DNA of 64,000 bases from Petrolisthes cinctipes. Its lineage: Eukaryota; Arthropoda; Malacostraca; Decapoda; Porcellanidae. The position numbers and the translations under genes were made by a program. This document shows, piece by piece, positions 24,701-37,415 of this stretch. The stretch's first letter is position 1; the number at the start of each line of letters is the position of its first letter. The notes beneath the pieces were generated by a model. It made no database searches. It was not told the origin of the DNA and was given only the letters and a program-made list of their open reading frames with translations. Location: assembly GCA_033782935.1 (NCBI GenBank), contig JAWQEG010000166.1:772001-836000 (forward strand), in the 5' to 3' direction.

Positions 24701-27700
24701 TAGGCATGTACAGATCGCTTCTGGGACCCAAAAATATCGAATTTTCGGGTGTTTTGAGCCTGAATTTGAGATATAGACTGGTACATAAGATGCATGCACT
24801 TATCGACTTTGGGCACCTAAAATATCGATTTTTAGCATGTTTTTGGACTATATTTTGAAAATATTCTAGCACTGTGTAGGCATGTACAGATCGCTTCTGG
24901 GAACCAAGAATATCAAATTTTCGGTTGTTTTGAGCCTGAATTTGGGATATAAACGGGTACAGAAGATGCATACACATATTGACTATGGCCACCTAAAATA
25001 TCGATTTTCAACATGTATTGGGCATGTATTATGAAAATACTCTAACACGGAGTAGGCATGTACAGATCGCTTCTGGGACCCAAAAATATCGAATTTTCGG
25101 GTGTTTTGAGCCTGAATTTGAGATATAAACGGGTACAGAGGATTCATGCACATATCGACTTTGGACAACTAAAATATCGATTTTTAGCACGATTTGGGCC
25201 TATATTTTGAAAAAATTCAAGCATTGAGTAGGCATGTACAGATCGCTTCTGAGACCCAAAAAAAAATATTTTTCGAGTGTTTTGAGCATGAATTTGAGAT
25301 ATAAACGGGTATTGAAGATGCATTCACATATCGACTTTGGACACCTAAAATATCGATTTTGAGCATGTTTTGGGTCTGTATCTTGAAAACATTCTTCCAA
25401 GGAGTAGGCATGTACAGATCGCTTCTGGCAACCAAGAATATCGAATTTTCGGGTGTTTTGAGCCAGAATTTGAGATAGTAACGGGTACAGAAGATGCATG
25501 CACATATCGACTTTGGGCACCCAAAATATCGATTTTTAGCATGTTTTGGGCCTATATTTTTAAAATACTTTAACACGGTGTAGGCATGTACAGATCGCTT
25601 TTGGGACCCAAAAATATCAAATTTTTGAGTGTTTTGAGCCGGAATTTGGGTTATAACAGGGTACAGAATATGCATGTATATATCGACTTTGGGCACCTAA
25701 AATATAGATTTTAGTATGTTTTGGGCTTATATTTTGAAAATATTCTAGCATTGAGTAGGCATGCACAGATCGTTTCTGGGATCCACAAATAGCGAATTTT
25801 CAGGTGTTTTGAGCCTGAATTTGGGATATAAACGGGCACAGAAGATGCATATACATATTTTGAATTTGGGCACCTAAGATATCGATTTTTAGCATGCTTT
25901 TGGGCCTGTATATTGAAAATACTCTAACACGTAGTAGGTATGTACAGATCGTTTTTGGGACCCAAAAATATCGAATTTTCGGGTGTTTTGAGCATGAATT
26001 TGGGATATAAACAAGTACTGAAGATGAATACACATATCGACTTTGGGCACACAAAATATCGATTTTTAGCATGTTTTGGGCCAATATTTTGAAAATATTC
26101 TAGCACTAAGTAGGCATGTACAGATCGCTTCTGGGACCCAAAAATATAGAATTTTCGAGTGTTTTAATAATGAATTTGAGATATAAACGGGTATTGAAGA
26201 TGCATGCACATATCGACTTTGGACACCTAAAATATCGATTTTGAGCATGTTTTGGGTCTGTATCTTGAAAACTTTCTACCAAGGAGTAGGCATGTACAGA
26301 TCGCTTCTAGCACCCAAGAATATCGAATTTTTAGGTGTTTTGAGCCTGAATTTGGGATATAAACGGGTACAGAAGATGCATATACATATTGACTTTAGCC
26401 ACCTAAAATTTGGATTTTCGGCATGTTTTGGGCCTGTTTTTTGAAAATACTCTAACACGGAGTAGGCATGTACAGATCGCTTTTGGGACAAAAAAATATA
26501 GAATTTTCGGGTGTTTTGAGCCTAAATTTGAGATATGAACTTGTATTGAAGATGCATGCACATATCGACTTTTTGCACCTAAAATATTGATTTTGAGCAT
26601 GTTTTGGGTCTGTATCTTGAAAAAATTCTAGCAAGGAGTAGGCATGTATAGATCGCTTCTTACTCCCAAAAATATTAAATTTTCGGGTGTTTTTTAGAAT
26701 GTTTATAAGATATATACGGGTACAGAAGATACATACACATATCGACTTTGGGCACCTAAAATATTGATTTTCAGCATGTTTTGGGCCTGTATTTAGAAAA
26801 TACTCTAACACGGAGTAGGCATGTACAGATCGCTTCTGGGACCCAAAAATATCGAATTTTCGGGTGTTTTGAGCCTGAATTTGAGATATAGACTGGTACA
26901 TAAGATGCATGCACATATCGACTTTGGGCACCTAAAATATCGATTTTTAGCATGTTTTTGGCCTATATTTTGAAAATATTCTAGCACTGAGTAGGCATGT
27001 ACAGATCGCTTCTGGGACCCAAAAATATCAAATTTTCGGTTGTTTTGAGCCTGAATTTGGGATATAAACGGGTACAGAAGATGCATACACATATTGACTT
27101 TGGCCACCTAAAATATCGATTTTCAACATGTATTGGGCATGTATTATGAAAATACTCTAACACGGAGTAGGCATGTACAGATCGCTTCTGGGATCCAAAA
27201 ATATCGATTTTTCGGGTGTTTTGAGCCTGAATTTGGGATATAAACGGGTACAGAAGATGCATGCACATATTGACTTTGGGCACCTAAAATATCGATTTTG
27301 AGCATGTTTTGGGCCTGTATTTTGAAAATACTCTTATTCGGACTAGACATGTACAGATGGCTTTTGGTACCCAAAAATATCAAATTTTCGGGTGTTTTGA
27401 GCTTGAATATGGGTTATAACCGTGTACAGAAGATGCATGCACATATCGACTTTTTGCACCTAAAATATAGATTTTTAGCATGTTTTGGGCTTATATTTTG
27501 AAAATATTCTAGCACTGAGTAGGCATGTACAGATCGCTTTTGGGATCCAAAAATATCGAATTTTCAGGTATTTTGAGCTTGAATTTGGGATATGAACTGG
27601 TACAGAAGATGCATACACTTATCGACTTTGGGCACCTAAAATATTGATTTTCAGCATGTTTTGGGCCTGTACTTTGAAAATACTCTAGCACTGAGTAGGC

Positions 27701-28642
27701 ATGTACAGTTCGCTACTGGTACCGAAAAATATTGAATTATCGGGTGTTTTGAGCCTGAATTTGAAATATAAACGGGTTCCGAAGATACATGCACATATCG
27801 ACTTTTTGCACCTAAAATATCGATTTTGAGCATGTTTTGGGTCTGTATTTTGAAAATATTCTAGCAAGGAGTAGGCATGTACAGATCGCTTCTGGGACCT
27901 AAAAATATCGAATTTTCGGGGGTTTTGAGCCTGAATTTGAGATATAAACGGGTATTGAAGATGCATGCACATATCGACTTTTTGCACCTAAAATATAGAT
28001 TTTGATCATGTTTTGGGCCTGTTTTTTTTTTCAAATATACTCTAACACGGAGTAGGCATGTACAGATTGCTTCTGGGACACTAAAATATTGAATTTTCGG
28101 GTGTTTTGAGCCTGAATTTGATATATAAACGGGTACAGAAAATGAATGCACATATCGACTTTGGGCACCCAAAATATCGATTTTAATCATGTTTTGGGCC
28201 TGTTTTTTGAAAATACTCTAACACGGAGTAGGCATGTACATATCGCTTCTGGGACCCTAAAATATAGAATTTTCGGTTGTTTTAAGCCTGAATTTGAGAT
28301 ATAAACGGGTACAGAAGATGCATGCACATATTGACTTTGGACACCTAAAATATCGATTTTTAGCACGATTTGACCCAATATTTTGAAAAAATTCTAGCAC
28401 TGAGTAGGCATGTACAGATCGCTTCTGGACCCCAAAAATATAGAATTTTCGGGTGTTTTGAGCCTGAATTTGGGATATAAACGGGTAAAGAAGATGCATA
28501 CACATATCGACTTTAGGCACATAAAATATCGATTTCCAGCATGTTTTGGGCCTGTAATTTGAAAATACTCAAACACAGAGTAGATATGTACAGATCACTT
28601 TTGGGACCCAAAAATTTCGAATTTTCGGGTGTTTTTGAGCCT
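21764..28642. repeat. 39-monomer HOR unit (6879 bp), copy B
   Basis: This is the tandem copy of 14885-21763, with only a handful of substitutions seen over nearly 6.9 kb. Its own left-edge monomer (starting 21704, with TTTTTGAGCC and AAAAATTTCG) recurs at 28583, so the period is 6879 here too. It contains block Q's third copy at 24095-26759 and the P segments at 22069-23469 and 27182-28584. Confidence 0.92.
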
Positions 28643-29050
28643 GAATATGGGTTATAACCGTGTACAGAAGATGCATGCACATATCGACTTTTTGCACCTA
28701 AAATATAGATTTTTAGCATGTTTTGAGCTTATATTTTGAAAATATTCTAGCTCTGAGTAGGCATGTACAGATCGCTACTGGGACCCAAAAATATTGAATT
28801 TTCCGGTGTTTTGAGAATGAATTTGAGATATAAACGGGTACAGAAGATGCATGCGCATATTGACTTTGGGCAACGAAAATATCGATTTTTAGCATGTTTT
28901 GAGCTTATATTTTGAAAATATTCTAGCACTGGGTAGGCATGTACAGATCGTTTCTGGGATCCAAAAATATCGAATTTTCGGGTGTTTTGAGCCTGAATTT
29001 GGGATATAAACGGGTACAGAAGATGCATGCACATATTGACTTTGGGCACC
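28643..29050. repeat. Start of a third, truncated 39-monomer copy
   Basis: After copy B the order g, h, i begins again (GGTTATAACCGTG, GCATGCGCATATTG, CAACGAAAATATCG). From about 28893 substitutions appear (GAGCTTATATTTTG in place of GGGCCTGTATTTTG), and by about 29050 the match is lost (ATTTTTAGC in place of ATTTTGAGC). This marks the right border of the 39-monomer domain. Confidence 0.8.
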
Positions 29051-29194
29051 AAAAATATCGATTTTTAGCATGTTTTGGGCCTATATTTTCAAAATATTCT
29101 AGCACTGAGTAGGCATGTACAGATCGCTACTAGGACCAAAAAATATTGAATTTTCGGGTGTTTTGAACCTGAATTTGAAATATAAACGGGTACT

Positions 29195-30400
29195 GAAGAT
29201 GCATGCACATATCGACTTTAGACACCTAAAATATCGATTTTTAGCATGTTTTGGGTCTGTATCTTGAAAATACTCTTATACGGACTAGACATGTACAGAT
29301 GGCTTCTGGGACACAAACATATCGAATTTTTGGGGGTTTTGAGCCTGAATTTGAGATATAAACGAGTACAGAAGATGCATACACATATTGACTTTTGGCA
29401 CCTAAAATATCGATTTTCAGCATGTTTTGGGCCTATATTATTAAAATATTCTAGCACTGAGTAGGCATGTACAGATCGCTTATGGGATCAAAAACATCGA
29501 ATTTTCGGGTGTTTTGAGCCTGAATTTGAGATATAAACGGATACAGAAGATACATGCACATATCGACTTTGGGCACCTAAAATATCTATTTTTTGCATTT
29601 TTTTGGCCTATATTGTGAAAAAATTCTAGCACTGAGTAGGCATGTACAGATCGCTTCTGGGACCCAAAAATATCGAATTTTCGGTTGTTTTGAACTTCAA
29701 TTTCGGATATAAACGGGTACAGAATATACATAAACATATTGACTTTGGCCACCTAAAATATCGATTTTCAGCATGTTTTGGGCCTGTATATTGAAAATAC
29801 TCTACCACGGAATAGGCATGTACAGATCGATTCTGGGACCCTAAAATATTGAATTTTCGGGTGTTTTGAGCCTGAATATGATATATAAACGTGTACAGAA
29901 GATGCATGCATATATCGACTTTGGGCACCTAAAATATCGATTTTTATCGTGTTTTGGGCCTGTAAATTGAAAATACTCTACCACGGAATAGGCATGTACA
30001 GATCGTTTCTGGAACCCAAAAATATAGAATTTTCGGGTTTTTTGAGCCTGAATTTGGGATATAAACGGGTACAGAAGATGCATACACATATCGACTTTAG
30101 GAACATAAAATATCGATTTTCAGCATGTTTTAGGCCTGTATTTTGAAAATACTCTAACACGGAGTAGGCATGTACAGATTGCTTCTGGGACCCAAAAATA
30201 TCGAATTTTTGGGTGTTTTGAGCCTGAATTTGAGATATAAACGGGTACAGAAGATGCATGCATATATTTACTTTGGGCACCTAAAATATCGAATTTCAGC
30301 ATGTTTTTGGTTAGTATTTTGAAAATACTCTAACACGGAGTAGACATGTACAGATCGCTTTTGGTACCCAAAAATATCAAATTTTCGGGTGTTTTAAGAA
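29195..30400. repeat. Block V, left part (first copy)
   Basis: About seven monomers matching 42217-43422 at offset 13022 (74 x 176 minus 2). Shared variants include CTTATACGGACTAGACATG, TTATGGNATCAAAAACATCG, TTTTTTGCATTTTTTTGG, GAACTTCAATTTCGG and CTCTACCACGGAATAGGC. From about 30400 the offset becomes 13198, because the other copy holds one extra monomer. Confidence 0.85.
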
Positions 30401-30789
30401 TGAATTTGAGATATAAACGGGAATAGAAGATTTATGCACATATCGACTTTGGGCACCCAAAATATGAATTTTTAGCATTTTTTTGGCCAGTATTTTGAAA
30501 ATACTCTAACAACGGAGTAGGCATGTACAGATCGCTTTAAGGACACAAAAATATCGAATTTTCGGGTGTTTTGAGCATGAATCTGAGATATAAACGGGTA
30601 CAGAAGATGCATGCACATATCTACTTTTTGCACCTAAAATATCGATTATGTGAATGTTTTGGGTCTGTATCTTAAAAACATTCTAGCAAGGAGTAGGCCT
30701 GTACAGATCGCTTCTGGGACCCAAAAATATCGAATTTTCGGGTATTTGGAGCCTGAATATGAGATATAAATGGGTACAGAAGATACTTG
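30401..30789. repeat. Block V monomers leading into the 1411-bp HOR
   Basis: About two monomers matching 43599-43987 at offset 13198. Shared features are AAGGACACAAAAATATCG, GGGAATAGAAGATTTATGC, the CTAACAACGGAG insertion near 30508/43706, ATCGATTATGTGAATG and GGTATTTGGAGCC. The sequence enters the first 1411 bp unit at about 30790. Confidence 0.8.
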
Positions 30790-32200
30790 CACATATCGAC
30801 TTTGGGCACCGAAAATATCGATTTTGAGCATGTTTTGGGCCTGTAATTCGAAAATACTCTAACACGGAGTAGGCATGCATGTATAGATCTCTTCTGGGAG
30901 AAAAATATATCGAATTTTCGGGTGTTTTGAGCCTGAATTTGTGATATAAACGGGTACAGAAGATGAATGCACATATCGACTTTTTGCACCCAAAATATCG
31001 ATTTTAAGCATGTTTTGGGCCTATAATTTGAAAATATTCTAGCATTGAGTAGGCATGTATAGATCGCTTCTGGAACCCAAAAATATCGAATTTTCGGGCC
31101 TTTTGAGCCTGAATTTGTGATATAAACGTGTACAGAAGATGCATGCACATATCGACTTTTTGCACCTAAAATATCGATTATGTGCATGTTTTGAGTCTGT
31201 ATCTTAAAAACATTCTAGCAAGAAGTAGGCATGTACAAATCGCTTCTGGGACCCAAAAATATCGAATTTTCGGGTATTTTGAGCCTGAATTTGAGATATA
31301 AATGGTTACAGAAGATTCTTGCATATATCGACTTTGGGCACCTAAAATATCGATTTTGAGCATGTTTTGGGCCTGTATTTAGAAAATACTCTAACACGGA
31401 GTAGGCATGTACAGATCGCTTCTGCGACACAAATATACCGAATTTTCGTGTGTTTTGAGCCAGAATTTGAGATATAAACGGGAACAGAAGATGCATGAAC
31501 ATATCGACTTTGGCCACCTAAAATGTCGTTGTTTGCATGATATGAGCCTATATTTTGAAAACATTCTTGCACTGAGTAGGCATGTACAGTTCGCTTCTGG
31601 GACCCAAAAACATCGAATTTTCGGGTGTTTTGAGCCTGAATTTGGGATTTAAAAGAGTACAGAAGATGCATACATATATTGACATTGGGCACATAAAATA
31701 TCGATTTTCAGCTTGTTTTGGCTCTGTATTTTGAAAATACTCTAACACGGAGTAGGCATGTACAGATCGCTTCTGGGACCCAAACATTTTGAATTTTCGG
31801 GTGTTTTGAGCCTGAATTTGAGATATAACCGGGTACTGAAGATGCATGCACATATCGACTTTTTGCACATAAAAAATCGATTTTGAACATGTTATGGGTC
31901 TGTATCTTGAAAACATACTAACAAGGAGTAGCCATGTACAGATCGCTTCTGGGATCCAAGAATATCGAATTTTCAGGTGTTTTGAGCCTGAATTTGGGAT
32001 ATAAACGGGTACAGAAGATGCATACACTTATCGACTTTGGGCCCCTAAAATATTGATTTTCAGCATGTTTTGGGCCTGTATTTTGAAAATACTCTAGCAC
32101 TTAGTAGGCATGTACAGATCGCTACTGGTACCCAAAAATATTAAATTATCGGGTGTTTTGAGCCTAAATTTTAAATATAAACGGGTTCTGAAGAAACATG
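30790..32200. repeat. 8-monomer HOR unit (1411 bp), copy 1
   Basis: Eight monomers, 8 x 176 plus 3 bases. A diagnostic CATGCATG (four-base duplication of CATG) lies at 30874-30881. Other private variants are GGGAGAAAAATATATCG, ATCGATTATGTGCATG, TGCGACACAAATATACCG, TTTAAAAGAGTACAG and CATAAAAAATCG. The unit is repeated with offset exactly 1411 at 32201 and 33612. A difference seen is C at 31100 where the other two copies have G (32511, 33922). Confidence 0.93.
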
Positions 32201-33611
32201 CACATATCGACTTTGGGCACCGAAAATATCGATTTTGAGCATGTTTTGGGCCTGTAATTCGAAAATACTCTAACACGGAGTAGGCATGCATGTATAGATC
32301 TCTTCTGGGAGAAAAATATATCGAATTTTCGGGTGTTTTGAGCCTGAATTTGTGATATAAACGGGTACAGAAGATGAATGCACATATCGACTTTTTGCAC
32401 CCAAAATATCGATTTTAAGCATGTTTTGGGCCTATAATTTGAAAATATTCTAGCATTGAGTAGGCATGTATAGATCGCTTCTGGAACCCAAAAATATCGA
32501 ATTTTCGGGCGTTTTGAGCCTGAATTTGTGATATAAACGTGTACAGAAGATGCATGCACATATCGACTTTTTGCACCTAAAATATCGATTATGTGCATGT
32601 TTTGAGTCTGTATCTTAAAAACATTCTAGCAAGAAGTAGGCATGTACAAATCGCTTCTGGGACCCAAAAATATCGAATTTTCGGGTATTTTGAGCCTGAA
32701 TTTGAGATATAAATGGTTACAGAAGATTCTTGCATATATCGACTTTGGGCACCTAAAATATCGATTTTGAGCATGTTTTGGGCCTGTATTTAGAAAATAC
32801 TCTAACACGGAGTAGGCATGTACAGATCGCTTCTGCGACACAAATATACCGAATTTTCGTGTGTTTTGAGCCAGAATTTGAGATATAAACGGGAACAGAA
32901 GATGCATGAACATATCGACTTTGGCCACCTAAAATGTCGTTGTTTGCATGATATGAGCCTATATTTTGAAAACATTCTTGCACTGAGTAGGCATGTACAG
33001 TTCGCTTCTGGGACCCAAAAACATCGAATTTTCGGGTGTTTTGAGCCTGAATTTGGGATTTAAAAGAGTACAGAAGATGCATACATATATTGACATTGGG
33101 CACATAAAATATCGATTTTCAGCTTGTTTTGGCTCTGTATTTTGAAAATACTCTAACACGGAGTAGGCATGTACAGATCGCTTCTGGGACCCAAACATTT
33201 TGAATTTTCGGGTGTTTTGAGCCTGAATTTGAGATATAACCGGGTACTGAAGATGCATGCACATATCGACTTTTTGCACATAAAAAATCGATTTTGAACA
33301 TGTTATGGGTCTGTATCTTGAAAACATACTAACAAGGAGTAGCCATGTACAGATCGCTTCTGGGATCCAAGAATATCGAATTTTCAGGTGTTTTGAGCCT
33401 GAATTTGGGATATAAACGGGTACAGAAGATGCATACACTTATCGACTTTGGGCCCCTAAAATATTGATTTTCAGCATGTTTTGGGCCTGTATTTTGAAAA
33501 TACTCTAGCACTTAGTAGGCATGTACAGATCGCTACTGGTACCCAAAAATATTAAATTATCGGGTGTTTTGAGCCTAAATTTTAAATATAAACGGGTTCT
33601 GAAGAAACATG
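32201..33611. repeat. 8-monomer HOR unit (1411 bp), copy 2
   Basis: Tandem copy with CATGCATG at 32285. I saw no substitution private to this copy. The left junction reads GAAGAAACATGCACATATCG then ACTTTGGGCACCG, linking the anchor-family monomer to the unit start. Confidence 0.93.
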
Positions 33612-35022
33612 CACATATCGACTTTGGGCACCGAAAATATCGATTTTGAGCATGTTTTGGGCCTGTAATTCGAAAATACTCTAACACGGAGTAGGCATGC
33701 ATGTATAGATCTCTTCTGGGAGAAAAATATATAGAATTTTCGGGTGTTTTGAGCCTGAATTTGTGATATAAACGGGTACAGAAGATGAATGCACATATCG
33801 ACTTTTTGCACCCAAAATATCGATTTTAAGCATGTTTTGGGCCTATAATTTGAAAATATTCTAGCATTGAGTAGGCATGTATAGATCGCTTCTGGAACCC
33901 AAAAATATCGAATTTTCGGGCGTTTTGAGCCTGAATTTGTGATATAAACGTGTACAGAAGATGCATGCACATATCGACTTTTTGCACCTAAAATATCGAT
34001 TATGTGCATGTTTTGAGTCTGTATCTTAAAAACATTCTAGCAAGAAGTAGGCATGTACAAATCGCTTCTGGGACCCAAAAATATCGAATTTTCGGGTATT
34101 TTGAGCCTGAATTTGAGATATAAATGGTTACAGAAGATTCTTGCATATATCGACTTTGGGCACCTAAAATATCGATTTTGAGCATGTTTTGGGCCTGTAT
34201 TTAGAAAATACTCTAACACGGAGTAGGCATGTACAGATCGCTTCTGCGACACAAATATACCGAATTTTCGTGTGTTTTGAGCCAGAATTTGAGATATAAA
34301 CGGGAACAGAAGATGCATGAACATATCGACTTTGGCCACCTAAAATGTCGTTGTTTGCATGATATGAGCCTATATTTTGAAAACATTCTTGCACTGAGTA
34401 GGCATGTACAGTTCGCTTCTGGGACCCAAAAACATCGAATTTTCGGGTGTTTTGAGCCTGAATTTGGGATTTAAAAGAGTACAGAAGATGCATACATATA
34501 TTGACATTGGGCACATAAAATATCGATTTTCAGCTTGTTTTGGCTCTGTATTTTGAAAATACTCTAACACGGAGCAGGCATGTACAGATCGCTTCTGGGA
34601 CCCAAACATTTTGAATTTTCGGGTGTTTTGAGCCTGAATTTGAGATATAACCGGGTACTGAAGATGCATGCACATATCGACTTTTTGCACATAAAAAATC
34701 GATTTTGAACATGTTATGGGTCTGTATCTTGAAAACATACTAACAAGGAGTAGCCATGTACAGATCGCTTCTGGGATCCAAGAATATCGAATTTTCAGGT
34801 GTTTTGAGCCTGAATTTGGGATATAAACGGGTACAGAAGATGCATACACTTATCGACTTTGGGCCCCTAAAATATTGATTTTCAGCATGTTTTGGGCCTG
34901 TATTTTGAAAATACTCTAGCACTTAGTAGGCATGTACAGATCGCTACTGGTACCCAAAAATATTAAATTATCGGGTGTTTTGAGCCTAAATTTTAAATAT
35001 AAACGGGTTCTGAAGAAACATG
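33612..35022. repeat. 8-monomer HOR unit (1411 bp), copy 3
   Basis: Tandem copy with CATGCATG at 33696. Private substitutions seen are A at 33733 (C in the other two) and C at 34575 (T in the other two). It ends at about 35022, where the sequence continues ACTTTTTGCACC instead of ACTTTGGGCACCG. Confidence 0.93.
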
Positions 35023-36890
35023 CACATATCGACTTTTTGCACCTAAAATATCGATTTTTAGCATGTTTAGGACTATATCTTGAAAATATTCTAACACGGA
35101 GAAGGCATGTACAGATCGCTTCTAGGACCCAAAAATATCGAATTTTCGGGTGTTCTGAGCCTGAATTTGAGATATAACGGGTACTGAAGATGTATGCACA
35201 TATCGACTTTAGACACCTAAATATCGATTTTGAGCATGTTTTGGATCTGTATCTTGAAAACATTCTAGCAAGAAGTAGGCATGTACAGATCGCTTCTGGG
35301 ACCCAAAAATATTGAATTTTCGGGTGTTTTGAGAATGAATTTAAGATATAAACGGGTACAGAAGATGCATGCACATATTGACTTTGGGCACCCAAAATAT
35401 CGATTTTGATCATGTTTTGGGCCTGTATTTTGAAAATACTGTAACACGGAGTATGCATGTACAGATTGCTTCTAGGACACAAAAATATCGAATTTTCGGG
35501 TGTTTTGAGCCTGAATACGGGTCATAACCGTGTACAGAAGATGCATGCACATATTGACTTTGGGCACCTAAAATTTCGATTTTTAGCATGTTTTGGGCCT
35601 ATATTTTCAAAATATTCTAGCACTGAGTAGGCATGTACAGATTGCTACTGGGACCAAAAACTATTGAATTTTCGGGTGTTTTGAGCCTGAATTTGAAATA
35701 TAAACGGGTTCTAAAGATGCATGCACATATCGACTTTTTGCACCTAAAATATCGATTTTTAGCATGTTTAGGACCTATAATTTAAAAATATTCTAACACG
35801 GAGAAGGCAGGTACATATCGCTTCAGGGACCCAAAAATATCGAATTTTCGGGTGTTTTGAGCCTGATTTTGAGATATAAACGGGTTCTGAAGATGCATGC
35901 ACATATCGACTTTAGACACCTAAAAAATCGAATTTTAGCATGTTTTGGGTCTGTTTCTTGAAAACAATCTAGCAAGGAGTAGGCATACACAGATCGCATC
36001 TGGGACCCAAAAACATCGAATATTCGGGTGTTTTAAGCCTGAATTTGAAATATAAACGGGTACTGAATATGCATGCACATATAGACTTTGGGCACCGAAA
36101 ATATCGATTTTGAGCATGTTTTGGGCCTGTATTTTGAAAATACTCTTACACGGAATAGGCATGTACAGATGGCTTCTGGGACACAAACATATCGAATTTT
36201 TGGGGGTTTTTGAGCCTGAATTTGAGATATAAACGGGTACAGAAGATACATACACATATTGACTTTTGGCACCTAAAATATCGATTTTCAGCACGTTTTG
36301 GGCCTGTATTTAGAAAATTCTCTAACACGGACGAGGCATGTACAGATCGCTTGTGGGACCTAAAAATATAGAATTTTCGGGTGTTTTGAGCTTGAATTTG
36401 AGATATAAACGGGTACAGAAGATGCATGCACATATAGACTTTGGGCACCCAAAATATCGATTTTTAGAATTTTTTTGGCCTATATTTTGAAAATATTCTA
36501 GCACTGAGTAGGCATGTACAGATCGCCTTTGGGACCCCAAAATATCGAATTTTCGGGTGTTTTGAGCCTGAATTTGGGATTTAAAAGAGTACAGAAGATG
36601 CATACATATATTGACATTGGGCACATAAAATATCGATTTTCAGCTTGTTTTGGCTCTGTATTTTGAAAATACTCTAACACGGAGTAGGCATGTACAGATC
36701 GCTTCTGGGACCCAAACATTTTGAATTTTCGGGTGTTTTGAGCCTGAATTTGAGATATAACCGGGTACTGAAGATGCATGCACATATCGACTTTTTGCAC
36801 ATAAAAAATCGATTTTGAACATGTTATGGGTCAGTATCTTGAAAACATACTAACAAGGAGTAGCCATGTACAGATCGCTTCTGGGATCCA
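34781..36890. repeat. Anchor-defined unit of 12 monomers (2110 bp)
   Basis: The anchor AGAATATCGAATTTTCAGG begins at 31959, 33370, 34781, 36891, 37416, 39701 and about 45157. This unit spans two successive anchors. It starts like the 1411 bp units, adds monomers with GTTTAGGACTATATC, AGATATAACGGGTACTG, GAATACGGGTCATAACC and CGCATCTGGGACCC, and returns to the anchor through TTTAAAAGAGTACAG and CATAAAAAATCG monomers. Its first 240 bases overlap the third 1411 bp copy. Confidence 0.85.
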
Positions 36891-37415
36891 AGAATATCGA
36901 ATTTTCAGGTGTTTTGAGCCTGAATTTGGGATATAAACGGGTACAGAAGATGCATACACTTATCGACTTTGGGCCCCTAAAATATTGATTTTCAGCATGT
37001 TTTGGGCCTGTATTTTGAAAATACTCTAGCACTTAGTAGGCATGTACAGATCGCTACTGGTACCCAAAAATATTAAATTATCGGGTGTTTTGAGCCTAAA
37101 TTTTAAATATAAACGGGTTCTGAAGAAACATGCACATATCGACTTTTTGCACCTAAAATATCGATTTTTAGCATGTTTAGGACTATATCTTGAAAATATT
37201 CTAACACGGAGAAGGCATGTACAGATCGCTTCTAGGACCCAAAAATATCGAATTTTCGGGTGTTCTGAGCCTGAATTTGAGATATAACGGGTACTGAAGA
37301 TGTATGCACATATCGACTTTAGACACCTAAATATCGATTTTGAGCATGTTTTGGATCTGTATCTTGAAAACATTCTAGCAAGAAGTAGACATGTACAGAT
37401 CGCTTCTGGGACCCA
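36891..37415. repeat. Anchor-defined unit of 3 monomers (525 bp)
   Basis: The three monomers between two anchors are the first three of the 12-monomer unit. The return happens at about 37411-37416, where a GGGACCC monomer switches to the anchor AAGAATATCG. The next 525 bases (37416-37940) repeat it closely, so a trimer was duplicated in tandem. Confidence 0.87.

Noticed and set aside
14885..28642. Assembly duplication as the explanation of the two 39-monomer copies
   Set aside because: Not excluded, but set aside as the default. The copies differ at several positions, the period restarts in a third, diverging partial copy, and similar nested duplications occur across the window. Spanning long reads would settle it.
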